This document shows positions 1 to 11,157 of a stretch of DNA of 64,000 nucleotides, piece by piece. How positions within the stretch are numbered: the stretch's first letter is position 1; every line of letters begins with the position of its first letter. The notes beneath the pieces were generated by a model. The model made no database searches. It saw only the letters and a program-made list of their open reading frames with translations, and had not been told where the DNA came from. Both the position numbers and the translations under genes were made by a program. This DNA comes from Oscarella lobularis (taxonomy: Eukaryota > Porifera > Homoscleromorpha > Homosclerophorida > Oscarellidae): positions 2,513,019-2,577,018 of the forward strand of contig NC_089188.1 of NCBI RefSeq assembly GCF_947507565.1, written 5' to 3'.

Positions 1-680
1 GATAGAATTTTTTCTTTAACTAGTCTATGTTTATTACCAGAAAACGTAGAGTCGATTTATTTCTAATGCCAGTGGATGCTACATCATTGGAGAAGGGAAT
101 TGAATTAAAAATAAAGACGCGACGATATATTTTCTTGCGTTCGTTCGATTGAAATGATCAAGTGCGTGTTTTTTCGCGTATCTGCGCGAAAAAGATAATT
201 ATTCGACTATAGGTGCTTTGACGAGCGATTTCTTGCCTTCCGCAGCCGAAATGAGAACACGAGAGACATGCCTGCGTAAAAAAACGTCGATTGGGCGTCG
301 GGAAATTCGTTTTTCTACACGTACCCACACCGATTCCGTCGTCCCGCACACCGAACAGCTCCAGTTCGACGGGCGAAAGAGTCCCTTGTTCGTTCGCGAT
401 ATCGAAAGTACGTTTCTCGCGCAAAGAACGTGCCTACACTCTTCGGACATGTGGAGAGATTGTCCCGTATATATTTAGTGCGCTAAACTTTCAAAAGTCG
501 ATCGCTTCCATTGTATCTACTTTGCATTCGATTACGTCACGTAGCCATTTTTCTCTGAATTGCGACTGTCCAGGTCTATAAGCGGCAAAAAATTGATTTT
601 TTTCTCAATTTTAATCGAATAATTACCTGTGTACAAGACGATTCGTTTCAAAGACGTAATATACGCTCACAGGCATTTTC
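1..680. other. Unassigned left edge
   Basis: Roughly 200-480 is free of stops in more than one frame on both strands, but no family is recognisable. It could hold an exon of a gene running off the left edge. The rest is AT-rich with no feature I can support. Confidence 0.3.
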
Positions 681-1160
681 TTAATAAAATATTACAGGCG
701 AAGAAATTAAAATGTACGTGCTACTGACCGGTGCAGCATTTGGAACGAAAATCGTAAAATAGACACTAGCCGTGGCTCGGGGTATTGGCTTACGTCGTGT
801 TGGCATGCTCCACGTGACTCGATAACGATATTTATCGCCTCCGTCGCTTTCTTGATGATCGAAAAAATCGATGCAGTGCTTCCAGTTGTCTCCTCGACGC
901 CAAGTCCCTATAAATTCTTCAATTGACTTTTCTCCCGCGTTTCGAGTGAATTCTCCGCTAAGAGGCCACGATATCGACGGGATTTTGTTTTCCTCTTCGT
1001 TTTCGTCCTTTCGAAGCGGTTCGAAGTGACGTAAAGCGTCTTCGATGACTTTGTCGACCAATTTGTGCGCTTCCGTCGCGTAATCGCGATAATTCACGGC
1101 AGAACTGACGACTTCCATTCTCAATGTCGTTTCTGTCGTCAAGGAAGCTAGCGCGCGCAT
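681..1160 (-). CDS. Hypothetical 160-residue ORF downstream of the SEFIR receptor
   Basis: An open frame of about 160 codons from an internal Met (beginning MRALASLTTETTLRM). The composition looks protein-like: an acidic helical stretch (KLVDKVIEDALRHFEP, then DENEEEN), followed by a Trp-containing part. No family is recognised. A good acceptor-like sequence (TTTTTCTAAAG) lies just upstream, so this may be a further 3' exon of the SEFIR receptor, but the phases I tried from the preceding exon gave a stop. It may equally be an independent small gene. Confidence 0.35.
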   Translation of the reverse strand: MRALASLTTETTLRMEVVSSAVNYRDYATEAHKLVDKVIEDALRHFEPLRKDENEEENKIPSISWPLSGEFTRNAGEKSIEEFIGTWRRGDNWKHCIDFFDHQESDGGDKYRYRVTWSMPTRRKPIPRATASVYFTIFVPNAAPVSSTYILISSPVIFY

Positions 1161-1208
1161 GACCGCCTTTAGAAAAAGAAAAAAAAACCCCAGAAAAATC
1201 ATGCATTT

Positions 1209-3567
1209 TTACAAAATAGCGCAACGCTTTCTTTGCTGGTTGGTGACAATGTGAATGACCCTGTTGACGTCACTTTGTTTGGCCCAGCAGTAGACTGTCT
1301 GCCACATCATCATATGTGGAACATAGTTCCGATGTTCCGCACTCAATATAACAGGAATGCATTTTTGCGAGCAATCCCTTCTTTGATCGACGTACAAAGC
1401 GCGAATGTAGTGACATAATTGGCGAGTTATCTGTTCGTTTCCAGTGCCTCGATTGTCCGAATTAAAATCGTTGACGAGACTCTCGCTGCACACTACAATT
1501 ATGTGTTCTGCTCTAGTGATCGCATACTGCGCCCAACGAGAGATGTCCGCGCGAGCGTGCTGCTCTTCAAACTCGTGTGACGTCGTTGGCACTTTTAGTT
1601 TGCTGTGAAATAGGTGGACAATTTTTCGACAGCGCTTTGCGTGAGAAGTATCCTTTGAAGTAGCCGTTGTCGCTGATGTCGAATAGACGACTAGAAGTTT
1701 GGAGTCAAAGTGAAAGTCAGGACTGTCGTCATTATTGCAGTCTGTTTCTTGTCTTTGATAATCTGATACCATTCGTCTTAATACTGTTTGATCAGGATGC
1801 GCCAGAAAACCGCCTGGAGGAATTTCCTCCTCCCCTAGGGAACACAAGACAATTAGAAAGCGTATGATGATGATGATGATGATTAATTAAATTTACCACT
1901 GTCTGTTGATACGGATCGCCTGAGACGATAGCCAGCTTCTTTCTTCTTCTTTTTGACGTAGCATGACCACATGATTATAATAATAACTACAATGACAGCA
2001 ACTCCGCTCATAACACCGCTCGCAGTTATGACTATGCTAAGCAAAGAGCTTGAAGTAGCATCAGGAGGTGAAGTCGGCGTTGTCATTGTCGTCGTCATAA
2101 TCGTTGTCTCATATTCTGTAGTAGTAGTAGCTACAATTGTTGACTGATAAGCTAAACGTAGAAAAAATAAGACTGGCTGAGTATGTGAGTGAGTGACGTA
2201 CTCGGCGGAAAAACTGCATATGCTCGAACATGTGAAACACTACCCCATCCATTCAAAATCGTACTATGAGGATCCCCAAGTTGTTTCACCTAAAAGTAGA
2301 GACTGAGGGTGAAGGTGAAAGAGGCGTTGATGGACAAACCATAATTAGATAGGGTCCAGGAAGAGAGAATGTCAGTTCCGTATGATTGGCATTCTACAGA
2401 TGCAATATATACGTATTGTTGAATTTTTCTATTGGTTACCAATCCGCTATACCGGCTTAAATGTTTTTTCTCCTCGACAAGATCTACCAATGATTAGGCA
2501 GCGGTAGTCAATGATGGTGGAATCTATTTTTTGTCCTTCAGGATGGATTGCAGGCGTCCAAGTAAGCATTCCCACATACTCTTTCTCAGTTAAATTTGTC
2601 TGCGTAAACTTTAAATCTTTGGGCGCAGCTGGGGCTAGAAAGTAAGGAAAAAAGAAGTTTTTCATTAAAAAGTTGACAGCGGCGCCACCTAAGGTAACCT
2701 GGAAAGAGACAGTTGTCCCCAATACAATCTAAAAAAATAGAGTCAATGAGCAGGTAGGTCCTAGGAAGAGAGAAGGCATCATTACCGGGTGAAGTGGTCG
2801 TAGCATACAGGCCAGTTGCATTTGAAACATCTCCCAAAGGGGTCACCTAGAGCAACATATAGACTATAGGCAGCGAGAAAGTAACAAAACACCGCTCCTC
2901 CCATACGTAGATGTGATATTTGCTATTGAAATACCAGGTGATATCGCTGGTTCCTTGAGGAATGATGCAATTCGTCTAATAAAATAGAAGAAGAAGAAGA
3001 AGAAGAAGAAGAACGGTAGTGTGCACAAATGCTAGCTGTTGCCCATTTCCTACGTCTGATTCATTCTGATTGATTTCTAAGCAAAAACGCTCAATTTTCT
3101 CTACTTTATCTTCAACTGTGACGCGAATTTGAATCCCGGGTAAATTGTCTGCAAACATTGAAAGCGAAAGACAAAATGACGGAAAAGGAGGAGGAGCAAA
3201 TCGTTTTCAGGTGCAACGACGAGACCACGCCCCCCCCCCACACGAATTTACCAAAATTGCTCCACGAAAATCGTCCTGACAGATTTTCTATGGTCGGTCT
3301 GTTGTTGTTGTTGTTAGGATAGAAGAAAGTGAGATTGACTTGAGGAAGAGACGAATGAACCACAGCATCCGCTTTTCCGGTTAGAGGCGGAGAAAAAGGA
3401 CAATCTGGGAGTGAAAAAGAAGTTGTCGTAAGCCCAGCCCCCCTCCAGGCCCTCCCCCCCTTCTTCTTCTTCTTCTTTACCAGGAACAAAGAGGCGGTGG
3501 CACGTCTTTTGCGCTTGCGCTTGTTTGTTGGCGTCGGCTGCGCGCCCGTGCACAACAAACAAATCAT
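1209..3567 (-). CDS. IL-17-receptor-like transmembrane receptor with SEFIR domain
   Basis: Multi-exon gene read right to left. Extracellular part: exons near 3.56-3.48, 3.41-3.25, 3.16-3.01, 2.98-2.89 and 2.85-2.79 kb, then a fibronectin-III-like segment near 2.63-2.50 kb (APKDLKFTQTNL, MLTWTPAIHPEGQ). A Thr-rich stalk and one membrane span (VAVIVVIIIIMW) followed by KKKKK lie at about 2.10-1.89 kb. The last large exon, 1.85-1.21 kb, has SEFIR features: a KLLVVYS strand, KIVHLFHSKLK, WAQYAITRAEHIIVVCSESL, and a late PVILS strand. In animals SEFIR domains recruit Act1/CIKS-type adaptors in IL-17 signalling. The coding frame of the first exon is fixed by its phase-1 junction, but the start codon and signal peptide were not found, so the 5' end is open. 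It is divergent from the ADP-ribosyl cyclase gene. SEFIR versus a divergent TIR is the main uncertainty. Confidence 0.75.
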
Positions 3568-3989
3568 GTTGCTAATTAGACAAAGAGAGTGTCGTCACTC
3601 TTACAACTCTTCGATGTTGGGGAAAGGCCGCCGCCTCTGCGAAGACGATTTCGTGGGGGTGCCAGTCCGAGTTCATCATTCGGCGCCTGTCAAAACGGTT
3701 TCGTTTGTCATCGACCTATGCAGTTCTGTTTACTTGTTTGAAACGATACGAATAGACGTATGAAGCGTCGAGAGCGAGTAGAAGGCAGAGAAAGTAGCTG
3801 CGTCGCATTTCCTCCTTCCTTTAGGGTCAATTTAACGCGCGCTACAAGAGAAAAATGCGAAAATCGGAAGCTAACAACCTCACGCACCTCATTGCCGATG
3901 CAGGATCCACCTCTGCTGCTACAGTGAGTATATCTAACGGGTGTGTACGTTGACGGGCATGCGTTTCTCTGTCACGTGATTCCCCAAGT

Positions 3990-5251
3990 ATGCATATCAC
4001 GGCGGCAGACGCTTCTCGTTTGATCGTCTTACTCGTTTGCTGTGCAGCCGCGATTGCTGCAAAAGGCACGACTCCACATATACGAGATATCTTCATCGGT
4101 AGATGCGAATATTTCAAACGATTCGGATTGGACGCTTCGAGTTTCGCTTCGTTCCTCGACTGCAATTCGACGTGGAATGCTTTTTTTCGCGCCTTTGCAT
4201 TTAAACAGCACTGCGACGTCGAACTCGACGCTTTCGATTCCTTTTACACGATAACGAAACAGAAAGTTCCAACAGGAAAGGTAAGAAGTGAAAGCTCTCA
4301 ATCATTTTCATGATCCTTATTAATTAAATTTGTTTCAGAGCACCTTTTGGTCGGGAACCCAAGCTCTTTCTCAGCTCTTTGCTAGTGACGGCCTAAGAGC
4401 GTACACAATTAGGCAAACGTTCATGGGGTAGATAATTAATAAATTAAACTTCCCAATTATGCAGTATAGAGTAGTGATTTTCAGTTTTCTCGTTGATGAG
4501 CTCACGTGGTGTGGCTCTTCTACGGATTCTTCTGGATTGAATTTTACCTACTGTCCTTCATTTAATGAAAATGACTGTAGCAATCAGGCAATGGCTTCAT
4601 TTTGGGGCGGAGCTTCAAAACAGGTTAGACAATTAATTTGTGAATTCGATTTGTTTTCTACCTATACTGTATGTAATCAGTTTGCTCTACAAAGTACCGG
4701 ATCTGTTTATCTTCTGCTAAATGGATCGAGAGGAAGTAGACCTGCGTTTGTCAATACAAGGTACACGTCTATAAGTAATATTGCGTAAATCTTACATGCA
4801 ACAATTGCTCAGTTTCTTTGGACTTTACGAGCTACCCAACCTGAGTCTAGACCAGAATGAAAAAGTGCAGATTCTCATTGCTAATACGTTGGGCATGACA
4901 CCAAAGTTAGTTTCTTTTTCTAACTCTGAAATAATTAAATCAGCTATCTGATTGTAAGTGAAAATTGTGACACGGGATCTCTTGTCACGCTCAAAGAGAG
5001 ACTTACGTCACGCGGTTTGCAGTATAGCTGCGAAGACAATCCCCCGTCAGTAAACTCTACACACAAAATACTTTTTAATTAATTAATTAATTAATATCCA
5101 TAGAATTCTCAAGTATATGCTGTGTGCGCTTGCAGAGAATCCAACGTCTTTTAGAGAATGCCAATTTGCATCAGATCGTGGATCATTAGTGACTCACGTG
5201 AACCTTCTGTTTCTTCTATTTGTTTGCTTCATCATTGTTGTCTTACACTAA
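3990..5251 (+). CDS. ADP-ribosyl cyclase / cyclic ADP-ribose hydrolase (CD38/CD157 family)
   Basis: About seven exons. The start at 3990 gives a signal peptide (LIVLLVCCAAAIAAKG) then the family opening GTTPHIRDIFIGRCEYF. Later landmarks follow CD38 order: DCNSTWNAFF, STFWSGTQALSQLFA, DELTWCGS, NDCSNQAMASFWGGASK, VYLLLNGSRG, FFGLYELPNLS. The Glu of YELPNL (codon 4829-4831) sits where the catalytic Glu of CD38 lies. Cysteines are plentiful, as expected for this disulfide-rich ectoenzyme. The last exon ends in a hydrophobic tail (LLFLLFVCFIIVVLH), suggesting a GPI-anchor signal or a C-terminal membrane anchor as in CD157. Expected reaction: NAD to cyclic ADP-ribose and ADP-ribose outside the cell, feeding calcium signalling. 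Introns are 45-90 bp; one contains a (TTAA)n run. Confidence 0.88.
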
Positions 5252-5464
5252 ATGTGACTTCCCTTTATTATACAGTATTTCTGCCAAACGTCTGTATAAA
5301 AGCGATCTATAGCTTCAAAGTGCCGCGCCGTGGTACTAGTGTACCCTTCTATAGTGAAGTACAGTGGAAGTACAGCAATCAAATGACCCAATAATTTTTT
5401 CAAGTGTTTAAACCCAATTGAGAAACTATAGCGTACAGCTGCCGCACTACAATCTTATCTGCTG
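5252..5464. other. Convergent 3' intergenic spacer
   Basis: Sits between the converging ends of the cyclase and the kinase. It presumably holds both 3' UTRs; no other feature is visible. Confidence 0.5.
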
Positions 5465-7144
<1,680 letters not shown>

Positions 7145-7339
7145 TCGCAGTCAATTCGTCGTATAAAGGCTCGCGCTCGCCTCTATGGAGATAGGCACAT
7201 TTAGAATACGGTCCCCGCACGCTCCGACAGAAGGACCGAACTACGGGAAGGTTACGCATGCGTCGCATATGACCACAACCCACTGATTAGCAGTCCACAA
7301 GGGGCCCCTCTCCTCCTCTTAGACTTTTACGCAGCGTCC

Positions 7340-8302
7340 ATGTCTTGTCTCGACCCTCTCTTTTGCTTGCGTGGTCTCGACGCTCGCTGCGTGCGATTTC
7401 TACCTAAAATAAAGTGGTCGTGCAGCCTAGCAACGGGAACGTCTCTTGGTTACGTCATACTTTGGGATATCGAAAGGCGACGACGACGCAACGAGTTCAA
7501 AGCACACGACAAAGCAGTGATCGGCATCGAATCGACGTCGCATGGGCTGCTCTTGACGCAGTCTCTTGCAGGAGAAATTAAAATTTGGGGAGACGATTTG
7601 CAGCGAGGAAAAATTCTTGTCAAAGGCTTGTATTGTGGATTTGCTTCATTTGCTTTATTAAAAAACTACGACGATGTCGATCTGATGGCTTATGCAGCTG
7701 AAGCAACAGTGGAAGTGATGAACATTGCAACAGAAGAGAGACATTCTTCTCTTTCATCTACACAATTCAAATGCGGTATTTGTATGGTTTTGCGCATTTT
7801 TCGACGCCAACTGGATGATGATGGAGGAGTTTGTTGTGTTGTTGTTGGAGGAGGATTTGAGAGTGGACACTTGCTCTTGTGGAGTCTCACCACTCAGGGG
7901 GGTTTATTATGTGCAGTCAATCTTTTTGCTGGGGAACCGTTAGTTTCATTTGCTATTGATTCTACTTGTCAGATGGGGCTGGTTGGATCAATGGGTAATG
8001 TTTGTAAGCAGTTGATCTTTGCTTTTGATGATGATAATGGTTCAGTGAAAGTAGAAGAAAAACGACGTATTCAACTTCCTTCTGATGGAATAACGACAAT
8101 AGCAATTCGAAATGACTTGAAAATTTGTGCTACTGGAGGTTCAGATGGAAAAATTCGCATGTATGCGTGGAAAACACTGAAGCCGTTGGCTGTATTGACG
8201 TTGCATTCAAATCAAATCTATTCTTTGGATTTTGCGGAGAACAATTTCTTAGCTGCAGGATCTAAAGAACAGCGCGTTAGTCTTTGGTCTCTTTACACGT
8301 AG
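7340..8302 (+). CDS. GNB1L: GNB1L-like WD40-repeat protein
   Basis: Single-exon 320-residue protein, close to the about 327 residues of human GNB1L. It opens with DPLFCLRGLDARCVRF, then shows degenerate WD40 blades: YVILWDIERR, GEIKIWGDD, HLLLWSLTT, GKIRMYAWKTLKPLAVLTLH. It closes with AAGSKEQRVSLWSLYT, a near match to the conserved GNB1L C-terminus. GNB1L (Asa1 in yeast) works with the TELO2-TTI1-TTI2 co-chaperone to stabilise PIKK kinases (established for the family). Lack of introns is notable beside intron-rich neighbours but is not by itself a sign of retroposition. It starts about 200 bp from the divergent PRKX gene, suggesting a shared promoter. Confidence 0.85.
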   Translation: MSCLDPLFCLRGLDARCVRFLPKIKWSCSLATGTSLGYVILWDIERRRRRNEFKAHDKAVIGIESTSHGLLLTQSLAGEIKIWGDDLQRGKILVKGLYCGFASFALLKNYDDVDLMAYAAEATVEVMNIATEERHSSLSSTQFKCGICMVLRIFRRQLDDDGGVCCVVVGGGFESGHLLLWSLTTQGGLLCAVNLFAGEPLVSFAIDSTCQMGLVGSMGNVCKQLIFAFDDDNGSVKVEEKRRIQLPSDGITTIAIRNDLKICATGGSDGKIRMYAWKTLKPLAVLTLHSNQIYSLDFAENNFLAAGSKEQRVSLWSLYT

Positions 8303-8418
8303 TAGACTATAGAAATGACACTGAATGATATATTGGTAGAAGAGACACGGTGCTCTAAAAGTTCTAGTTTCTAGACTAGAAAAAAAGTTGAAGATGTCAT
8401 TGTCTTATCTTCTTAGTC

Positions 8419-8506
8419 TTAGTAGACGATTTCCGTTGAGCCCTCCGCTGGCGCAGCCGAAGCCTCGTTGTATGATGGCGGTTTTTCGTCCATGACGTAT
8501 TGGGGC

Positions 8507-8548
<42 letters not shown>

Positions 8549-8997
8549 GGTTGAGGCGGAGGAGGAGGGGCGACGCCGGCGACTGGAACCATTACAGTAT
8601 TCGTTTGAACAGTTGTTTGATGTCTTTTGGAATGTCTGAGAAGAAAAGCGCCGACGACGATGAGAAGAACGCCGAAGAGGAGCATCCCGATTCCCGGACC
8701 GTAAAGAGATCCGACGCTAAAAATGGCGCCAGGTATGATGAGAAAAAAGCCGATGATGAAGATAATTATGCCGAAGACGAGAGCCAGGACGGCTCCGACG
8801 AGCGATTCCGGTCGAGTGACGTTGCTTTGCCCGTTGTACATGTACATACCTTGAGCGGGAGCGGGAGCGACATAATAGCCTGGCTGCTGCAGCGGCTGTG
8901 GCTGTGGCTGTGCCTGAGGGCCCGCTTGGACGTGAGGATGAACGTAGGCTGGGGTCGACGCCATGACACCGGATGAGTGGGGGATGAGTGATCTCAT
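8419..8997 (-). CDS. Two-span membrane protein with polyQ tract and PPxY motif
   Basis: A single exon; the likely start is Met at 8964 (MASTPAYVHPHVQ), with an upstream Met at 8997 also in frame. The N-terminus is Pro/Gln-rich. Two hydrophobic spans follow (AVLALVFGIIIFIIGFFLII and MLLFGVLLIVVGAFLL) joined by a Gly-rich turn, then a short basic loop. Next come PPPPP, a run of about 14 Gln encoded by pure CAA at 8506-8547, and a tail with PPSYNEA. PPSY is a WW-domain ligand of the type bound by NEDD4-family ubiquitin ligases, so endolysosomal sorting is a reasonable inference. No named family is recognised. The gene is divergent from the dehydrogenase with only about 55-90 bp between start codons. 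Confidence 0.7.
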
Positions 8998-9052
8998 ACA
9001 GTAGGTACGCAGGAGATCACGTGCACGTTTACAGGTCCCGTGCCGCAGAGAA

Positions 9053-10699
9053 ATGGCTAGGCCTGCAGAAACGATGAAATCGGTCGTTTGCTACGGTCCA
9101 GGTACTTTTGATAGCTGTTAGCTTCCAAAATTGTAATTGTTGATAAAGGCGATTACCGAATGGAAGAAATCGCTGTGCCGCACGTTGAAGCCAACGAAGT
9201 GCTCGTCAAAGTTCTTGCCGTAGGAATATGTGCCGGAGATGCCAAGTGCTTTGCTGGTGCTCCTCACTTCTGGGGTAGAGTTCGTAGAATAAGCTGATTG
9301 CTCGTCATATTGATTCTTCTATTGGTGAAAGGCGACGCAGATCGTCCTGCCTATGTTCAACCTCCCATAACACCTGGCCACGAATTCGTAGGTCAAGTCG
9401 TTCAGCTCGGCGACGGTAATCGACTCTCTCTATGTGCATGTCGTAAGCAAGTACTGCTAGCAATTCTCTCTTCTCTCTTCTGCGCACAGGAGCCTCTGAA
9501 AAATACGGTGGTCTACAGATAGGAGATCACGTCATATCCGAGCAAATAGTGCCGTGTAGAGCGTGCCGATTTTGCCTGCGAGGAGGCTATCACATGTGTA
9601 ATAATTATTCAAAGGGTCAAAAAAAAGATCAGGGTTTCGTCTTAGGTGTTCCACATGACATCTATGGCTATCATCAGAAGACTCCAGGCAATAGAGCTTA
9701 CACTATTGTTTTAATTAATTGCACTTTGACACACGTGTACTGTGTGCTTGCAGGGGCTATGGCTACATATATGAAATATCCTGCCAATAGCATTAATCAC
9801 AAAGTTCCTAAGGAAATTCCCACGTGGCACGCTGCTTTCATTGAACCACTCTCGTGCTCCATTCACGCAGTTGAACTGGCAAATATTCAATTTAAGGATG
9901 TCGTTGTGGTCGCTGGTTGTGGACCACTTGGTCTTGGAATGGTCGCTGCAGCAAGGGAAAAGAGTCCGGCCAAATTGATTGCTTTGGATATGTTTGATTG
10001 GAAGGTGAGCGTCTTATGATGATAACATACGATTTATTGATTCATTGATTTTTAGCTTGACATTGCAAAGATGTGCGGAGCTGATATTGTCATGAATCCA
10101 AGCAAATGTGACGTCGTATCGGAAATTCGAAAGTTGACGGACAACTACGGATGTGACGTTTACATTGAAGCGTCTGGACATCCGTCTGCTGTTGTACAAG
10201 GGTACATCATGAGAGACTAGAGTGAGTCTTCTATCATTAACTGTAGAGTCTTCTGCAGACTTCATATGATTGCTAAACTGGGCACGTTCGTCGAATACAG
10301 CTTATTTGGTAAAGAAACGACGGCTGATTGGACAATTATTTCGGACATGAAAGGTACCGAAGGATTTCTCAGAGAGGATACTCACTAAATGAGTCTTCTC
10401 TAGAACTTACCATTCGAGGTGGTCATCTCAGTAAGGAGAATCATCATCATCAGTAGGCTAGATGACGTAGAATTTTTTCTCATTAGGTCCTAATTGCTAT
10501 CCCAAAGCAATATCAATGATTGCAAACAACAAACTTCCAATGGAGGTGTGTAGACTTCATTAGTACCTAGTAAAAGGCATTTCTATCGTTTTGTTCTAAG
10601 AAAATCATTACACACAAACTCTCCTTGGATGATGTGCACAAAGGCCTTGAACTTGTGAACAAGAGCAGTGAGTCAATCAAAGTCGTTCTACTTCCGTGA
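9053..10699 (+). CDS. Zinc-dependent MDR alcohol/polyol dehydrogenase
   Basis: About nine exons, many joined in phase 1 at Gly codons. Order of features: catalytic-zinc Cys in GICAGDAKC, GHEF with the second zinc ligand, structural-zinc lobe CRACRFCLRGGYHMC (C-x2-C-x2-C-x7-C), HAAFIEPLSC, nucleotide fold VVVAGCGPLGLG, and an Asp at the end of beta-2 (LIALDMFDW) that favours NAD over NADP. The final part reads IITHKLSLDDVHKGLELV, typical of threonine/sorbitol-type dehydrogenases. Expected reaction: NAD-dependent oxidation of a secondary alcohol, substrate not predictable. Total length about 380 residues fits the family. The stop is TGA at 10697-10699. Confidence 0.85.
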
Positions 10700-11001
10700 T
10701 GACAGCTTTGACTGGGTGACTCTATTTTTATACACAGGGTTGGGGGTTGGGGTTTTTTCTCGTACTGTATGAAGCCGCGTTTGGTCAAAGTGATGAAAAG
10801 GGCATTTTGCTCAAGCAACACAGACACAGACACACACACAATCAACTTCAAAACACATGCACTTTACTTAATTCTCACCCTCCTTAACCCTAACCCCACC
10901 GTTGCCGTTGCCGTCGCCGTTGCCGTTGCCGCTGCCGTCCGCGCATATTCTTATATATAGACGTGATACGTTTAAGAGATGAAGTGAGGCTTCTTATCTA
11001 T
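10700..11001. other. Intergenic spacer with simple repeats
   Basis: Contains a G-rich run near 10738, an (AC)n patch near 10826, a short CTAACCCTAACCCC stretch near 10885 and a (CCGTTG)n-like run at 10900-10938. There is no convincing gene; it is probably 3' UTR of both flanking convergent genes. Confidence 0.5.
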
Positions 11002-11053
11002 TTATTGAGATCCGTTTTCAACGATACCGTCGCCAAGTACATCAATCACATCT

Positions 11054-11098
<45 letters not shown>

Positions 11099-11103
11099 GC
11101 CGC

Positions 11104-11157
<54 letters not shown>

